From: Dacryopinax spathularia
Lineage: Eukaryota > Basidiomycota > Dacrymycetes > Dacrymycetales > Dacrymycetaceae
Direction: 5' to 3'
Assembly: GCA_037974965.1 (NCBI GenBank)
Contig: JBBPFI010000004.1
Coordinates: forward strand, 806,001-870,000
Length of the DNA stretch: 64,000 bases
A program made the translations under genes and the position numbers. The notes beneath the pieces were generated by a model. The model saw only the letters and a list, made by a program, of their open reading frames with translations, did not search any database and was not told where the DNA came from. Below are positions 59,482 through 64,000 of this stretch, piece after piece (position 1 is the stretch's first letter; each line of letters begins with the position of its first letter).

Positions 59482-62400
59482 ATGGCCGGCGACAAGAAGG
59501 AAAAGGCAGCCAGCGTAGAGCCTTTCAGGCCACACCCTCCAACATGGAGGCCGCCTATACACCAGTCGGCCAGTCTAGGTGAGCAGCGTCAACGGCGCTT
59601 CAGAATGAGTGAGCGTCTGTATGCTGATGACACGGACAGGCTGGCCAGACTATGTACCTGATCACCCGGAGCGCATGGAGAATATCATGTCGGCGAAGAC
59701 AGTCAAGGAAGGACTAGCGATACCATCATATGCATCTGTGTGTGGAATGATTAGGTTGCTCGGGGATGAGCTGACGACGGCGGTAGCAGGAAGCGTCCAC
59801 ATCGCACGGCGACAACCTGGACAAGCTGGAATCAGAGGAGACCCTCGAGCGGCTAGGGCAGCTCATGACACAAGTGTTGGAGAAACGGGATGCAGCAATG
59901 GGGAGTCCTGGACCGTGAGTTATATGCGCTCACCCGGTGATGTATCGCTGAGCGCCCATCAGAACCACCTACAAAATGCCGCCCAGAGTCACCGTGCCCG
60001 ACATGAGGCGGAACAAATGGCTCGATGCGCTGGCGGACCCCAACATTCCGCTTAAGGACATCGCATCTAAGGCCTCTCAGGCGGGAGCGGCAACTCCGGA
60101 TTTCTATATTCCCCATGGACCGAAGGGATCCGAACTATTCGAGCTGCTTTACAGCAAGAATGTCCCTATTGATCGGGCAGTATGGTTTGTCCGCATTGTG
60201 GGGTACAATGACATGGTACGTGTTCACATGGAAGACCAAAACAGTCACTCATGGTTTGCAGGCACCGCTTCGGAAACAACCCGGTTACAATCCAATGTCC
60301 TACAGCTTCGATACGGCGAAGGAGATGATAATATGGTACAAGAAACAGCTCGGCGAAATCAGTCTTCCGACAGCACGTCTTCAGTCCACCGCCTTAAAAC
60401 AAGTCTTCAAAGGTGTCTTGCTCGATGTGGACAGTCGGATAGCATGGTGCTCGAAGTTCGCATACACGTGCGTTTCTTCTATGGGTGCCTTTTCCGCAGC
60501 GCTGATTCGTCTATAGGATGCAGCTAACCCGAGAGTTCTACAAGGAAAGCATGATAGATCATGGAACTTTCCTACTTTGGGCTTGTCATCACGTTGCCTA
60601 TTGTAATCTCGCTCAGCTTGCCATTTTCGCCAGAGTGGTCGACGAGTACGTCTCCGAGATGACAGCACACCGCGCATTCGCCAAGGCACTGGTCGACAAC
60701 TCTCTGCTCAAGTTAAAGGAGATCGACGGAAGTCCCGGCGCCGAACACTTAGAAGGACTACAGAAACTCTTGCGGAAATTCATCCAACTGGCAATGATCG
60801 ATGTTCCTGAAGCTTTCATCTCGCCTCGCAAATGGCCATTCAACGTCGAAGCTGTCTTCGACGTAATTGACGCTTATGTGCCGCTCAACCCCGAAACGAA
60901 GGATGAGATCAAGGAACATACGCTCATCCAACTCCGGCGAACTGCACAGGAGGTCAATAAGCGGAATTGTGCTCTGCTTTTCTATGGACAGCGGAACGAG
61001 CAGCCGAGCTCTATCAGCGAGAGTATTGTAGCTATCCGGGTGAGTTTTCTTCGTGCAGCCTCCCCTTGCTGGCCATTGATGTCCAGTCAGAACCTAAACT
61101 CAATCGGGCCAAACAGCAACTTGGCGACTTTCAGGTTCTTCAGCGGTGACGACAAGGCTTTCGACCAACAGCTCAGCATGCTCCTAACATGGGCGGTAAG
61201 CCGCTACCAATACGGCGACCATCGACCATACGCCGTCGCTAGTATCCTCCGCAAATGGATAGACGATGCAAAGATCGAAGCTGTCCGAAAGAAAAGCAAG
61301 GCCAAACCGGCAGATGTTCTGCAAGAAAAGCTCTTTACTTGGCTGCATGGCTATGGCTTGCCGTCGTTGGAGAATGATTTGCCGGCTATCGCTAGGCTTA
61401 TGGGAGAGCTCATCCGACGAGGCGTTTTCTCTTATGCACGATACGTGCAGGAGCTGGTCGCCCGAGGGGAACTGGAAAATCCGCAAGGACCGGTCAGTGA
61501 CCCTTTCGGACATTTGCCCGGCATGTGGCTCATGATCATGCCCAGTCATCCCGTCATACAGCGATCATTAGAGCGACCCCTCTCATCAACTCGTCAGAGG
61601 TGTTAGAGCTTCTGCACAGGACGTCCTTGTTCGATCGTCAATTGCAAGTCACTCCTGAAGACAGCCAGATGCTGTCAATGCAAAGAGAGATTGTCGCTGC
61701 TATTCCAGAGATTTTCACGGCATCAGGTATAGATTTCTACATAGTCGTGCACATATATGTCATCTAACCGCACGAGTTCCCTATAGACAGTTCTACGATA
61801 ACCAGCGACTTCGCCACGGTCATGTCGGCAACACAGTACGAGCAGGCCCGAGTCGTACACTACTGGCTGTTGCCGAGGATACGGAACAAATATGCCGAAA
61901 GGTCAACCAGCTTCATTCTGACCCGTTATGCGCGCGCTGACATAGGACCATCAGCGACGGGGCCCATCAACGGCCGCAAATGGGCTTAGCATGTTATGCC
62001 GCCATTGTTCAGTTGCTGACAGATGCACGCCTCCATGTGGCTTTGCTCGAGGTAAGTTTCTTGCAGCACCCAGCGGATCGTTCTCTGATCTGCTGCAGTT
62101 CAACTTGCTTATGCTCAGTCTGGCTGTTTGGTCTGAGGGTGACCTAAGCGAGCAATCAGAACTCTTCACGGCCGTACTCGACACTTTCGATCGTCATTCA
62201 GCTATCTGGGCCTCAATGGATGCGAACGCATCTATCGCTCAAAGCCTGTTCCTCAAGCTGCAGAAGCTCCGTTTCCAGAAACAAAAGGCTCCACCTCTGG
62301 TGCGATTCATCCGGCAACCAAAATTCTGGCCTTATCTCGCTAAGCAGGAGAGAGCTGTAGTGGAGACGGAGTACACTCGCTTTGTCAAGGTAAGGCTTCT

Positions 62401-64000
62401 TCGGCTATTGACATGTCCAAGATGTTTATCTTACCCAGGAACTGGCTGATCCACCGAGAGCCGATAACTTCAGCACGGCACGCATTCCTGAGCTCCAGGA
62501 GCTTATCCATTCTTCTGTCGACAAGTCTCCGCACAACATCGCAACCCAAATTTGGGAACGTGTGAAATCAACCCAAGACTGGCCTGGTCTCGTTTGGGAG
62601 AACGTCATGCAGGGCTTGAAAGATTACTCGCTACAAGCTACGAGCAGAGAGGAAAGACTGGCTTGCTCGAAACGACTCAGCCTCGTCCTGCATCACCTTG
62701 ATCGACGGCTGTTGAAAGGGTTCGACCACTATCTTCGCCTCTGGTGTACGCGCACGGAAGGCCTCAAGATACTGGATATTAACGCTGCACACTGGGAGCT
62801 CCTGGTACCTCTACTAATCAAACTCTGCGTCTTTCATGCCGTTTCTTGCGCCACCATTCTGGAGTGCTTCGTTTATCCCGTCTGGCGACACTTTGCGGCT
62901 ATACCGACTTCCTCGGACTCGCAAATGTACCGCGAAAGGCATGTGCCCTGCTTGTTTCAGACTGCAATCCTGGTCCTGTGTCTTCTGCTGCAAAACCAAG
63001 CAAGCACGGGCGACGGCGCAGGTTTGACACCAATCAGTCTGCCTCAGCTGCAACGGTTGCAGACCAGAAGATTGTCCGTCTACCAGGGAACCAGCTTTCA
63101 GGCTCTTCTGGACGGTGCTGGCTATCTGGTCGCTCTCAGTATGAGCCCGCTGCTTACTCCAGAGGTCGCCACGACCCTCCTGCGTCTCAAAATGAGTTTA
63201 CTGGATGATCCCCTCTTCAAGCAGCAAGTTTCGCGAGACCCCATCCAGATCCAGCGATCGCTTGCCTCTTCGCCGAACCTCGCAAGGACGCCCGAAGTAG
63301 AGGACAGAATGGAAGAAGTCCTGATGTACCTCATGACAGCTGATAATGGTTCGCCGGCTGTTCAGGGAAGTGACGGAGAAGGCGACATCTGGAAGCAGAC
63401 AATCTCCGAGCTCGATCCCTGGCGCTGTCACCGGGATGCAGTCAAGCTCCAGCTCACTCTGCGCCGACTATGTCGAATTGGTAGAAGCAATTCACCAGAA
63501 GCACCAGCATTTGCTGCGCAGCTGGACCGCGATACGACAGCACTGTTCGCGCATGATTGGACGCCTGAAGAGCTAGCATATATCTCGGTTCTCTTGGATG
63601 GCATTGATACAAAAGCAACCGGCGAGGTTAGCTTCTACAGAATGCTTGCTTTTCCGCGCTAATCTCCCGTTCCTTCAGCTCGTGAACAAGGCGTACGAAA
63701 GGATTACGGATGCATTGCGCAGTACTCTATCGAATCTTACGGCCCAATCTGCCAATGTGTTCAACGGGATCGCCACAAGCACCATTCACCTTATGTTAAG
63801 GATCACGTCGCCAGTGACTGTGATGGAGACCGGCTATCCAGAGATATCGAGCTCCACCATGGAGACGTTCCTTACTGCTGTCTGCAGCACCTGGAAAGCC
63901 GTGTTCCCCAGAATCAGCCCGTATACCACACTACAAGCAATGGATAGCAAGCCCATCGATGGCAGCGTTTACCGTGATCTTATGATGCTCACCACACGGT
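59482..64000 (+). CDS. MED12: Mediator kinase-module subunit MED12 (SRB8), 3' end outside the window
   Basis: A large subunit of the Mediator CDK8 kinase module, which represses or tunes RNA polymerase II transcription. The start is placed at 59482 because the first exon (FRPHPPTWRPPIHQSASLG) and the next (WPDYVPDHPERMENIMSAK) match the conserved MED12 N-terminus. After an exon at about 59810-59930 comes the Med12 block TTYKMPPRVTVPDMRRNKW with ELLYSKNVPIDRAVWFVRIV. The LCEWAV-type domain follows near 61140-61260 (FDQQLSMLLTWAVSRYQYGD, RPYAVASILRKWIDDAK). Many short introns split the gene, and coding continues to the right edge (KAVFPRISPYTTLQAMDSKP), so the protein is incomplete here. Confidence 0.88.

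Overview
The window is 64 kb of a gene-dense fungal nuclear chromosome. It is almost certainly a basidiomycete, and most likely a Tremellomycete-type yeast (Cryptococcus/Trichosporon relatives). The reasons are many short introns of about 45-60 nt with GT...YTNAY...AG signals, a fairly GC-rich coding sequence, a single giant alpha-1,3-glucan synthase, an STE11-type kinase that carries both SAM and RA-like domains, and typical fungal families throughout (MAK5, CSM3, MET30, MED12). The taxonomic call is inference. No rRNA, tRNA, CRISPR array or prophage was recognised.

Layout: 44-1254 (+) a nine-exon gene of unknown function; 1296-3991 (-) MAK5 DEAD-box ribosome-biogenesis helicase; 4296-11562 (-) alpha-1,3-glucan synthase; 2.9 kb divergent spacer; 14506-18733 (+) STE11-like MAPKKK; 19316-23130 (-) ferric/cupric reductase; 24242-24786 (-) ATX1 copper chaperone; 25315-27675 (-) L-type amino acid transporter; 28996-29699 (+) small RNase III-fold protein; 29987-31252 (-) CSM3/Tipin fork-protection factor; 31481-32433 (+) protein N-terminal methyltransferase; 32695-35682 (-) glucosidase I; 35860-36915 (-) a doubtful gene; 38534-40028 (+) GSK3 kinase; 40925-43410 (+) MET30/sconB F-box WD40 protein; 46195-47688 (+) F-box protein; 49380-53816 (+) NUP133; 53700-54497 (-) COA8-like factor; 56058-57774 (+) AAAP amino acid transporter; 57817-59205 (-) TauD-family dioxygenase; 59482 to beyond the end (+) MED12.

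Exon models were worked out by hand. For twelve of the genes the summed exons are an exact multiple of three and keep conserved motifs in frame (1 orphan 265 aa, MAK5 797, AGS 2369, STE11 1360, reductase 1230, ATX1 72, RNase III-like 182, CSM3 405, NTM1 266, GSK3 399, MET30 781, COA8 247).

Besides the genes, three short non-autonomous DNA transposons can be delimited to the base by terminal inverted repeats plus target-site duplications: element A (27751-28341, 9-bp TSD), element B (44378-44903, 10-bp TSD) and element C (54792-55839, 3-bp TSD, CACTA-like ends). A and C lie directly upstream of the two amino acid transporter genes. These were the clearest signals not explained by genes. Functionally the window groups cell-wall synthesis with MAPK signalling (AGS, STE11), metal uptake and copper delivery (reductase, ATX1), and ubiquitin-ligase adaptors (MET30 and a second F-box protein). 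These neighbours are not co-transcribed operons, and any functional link is inference.
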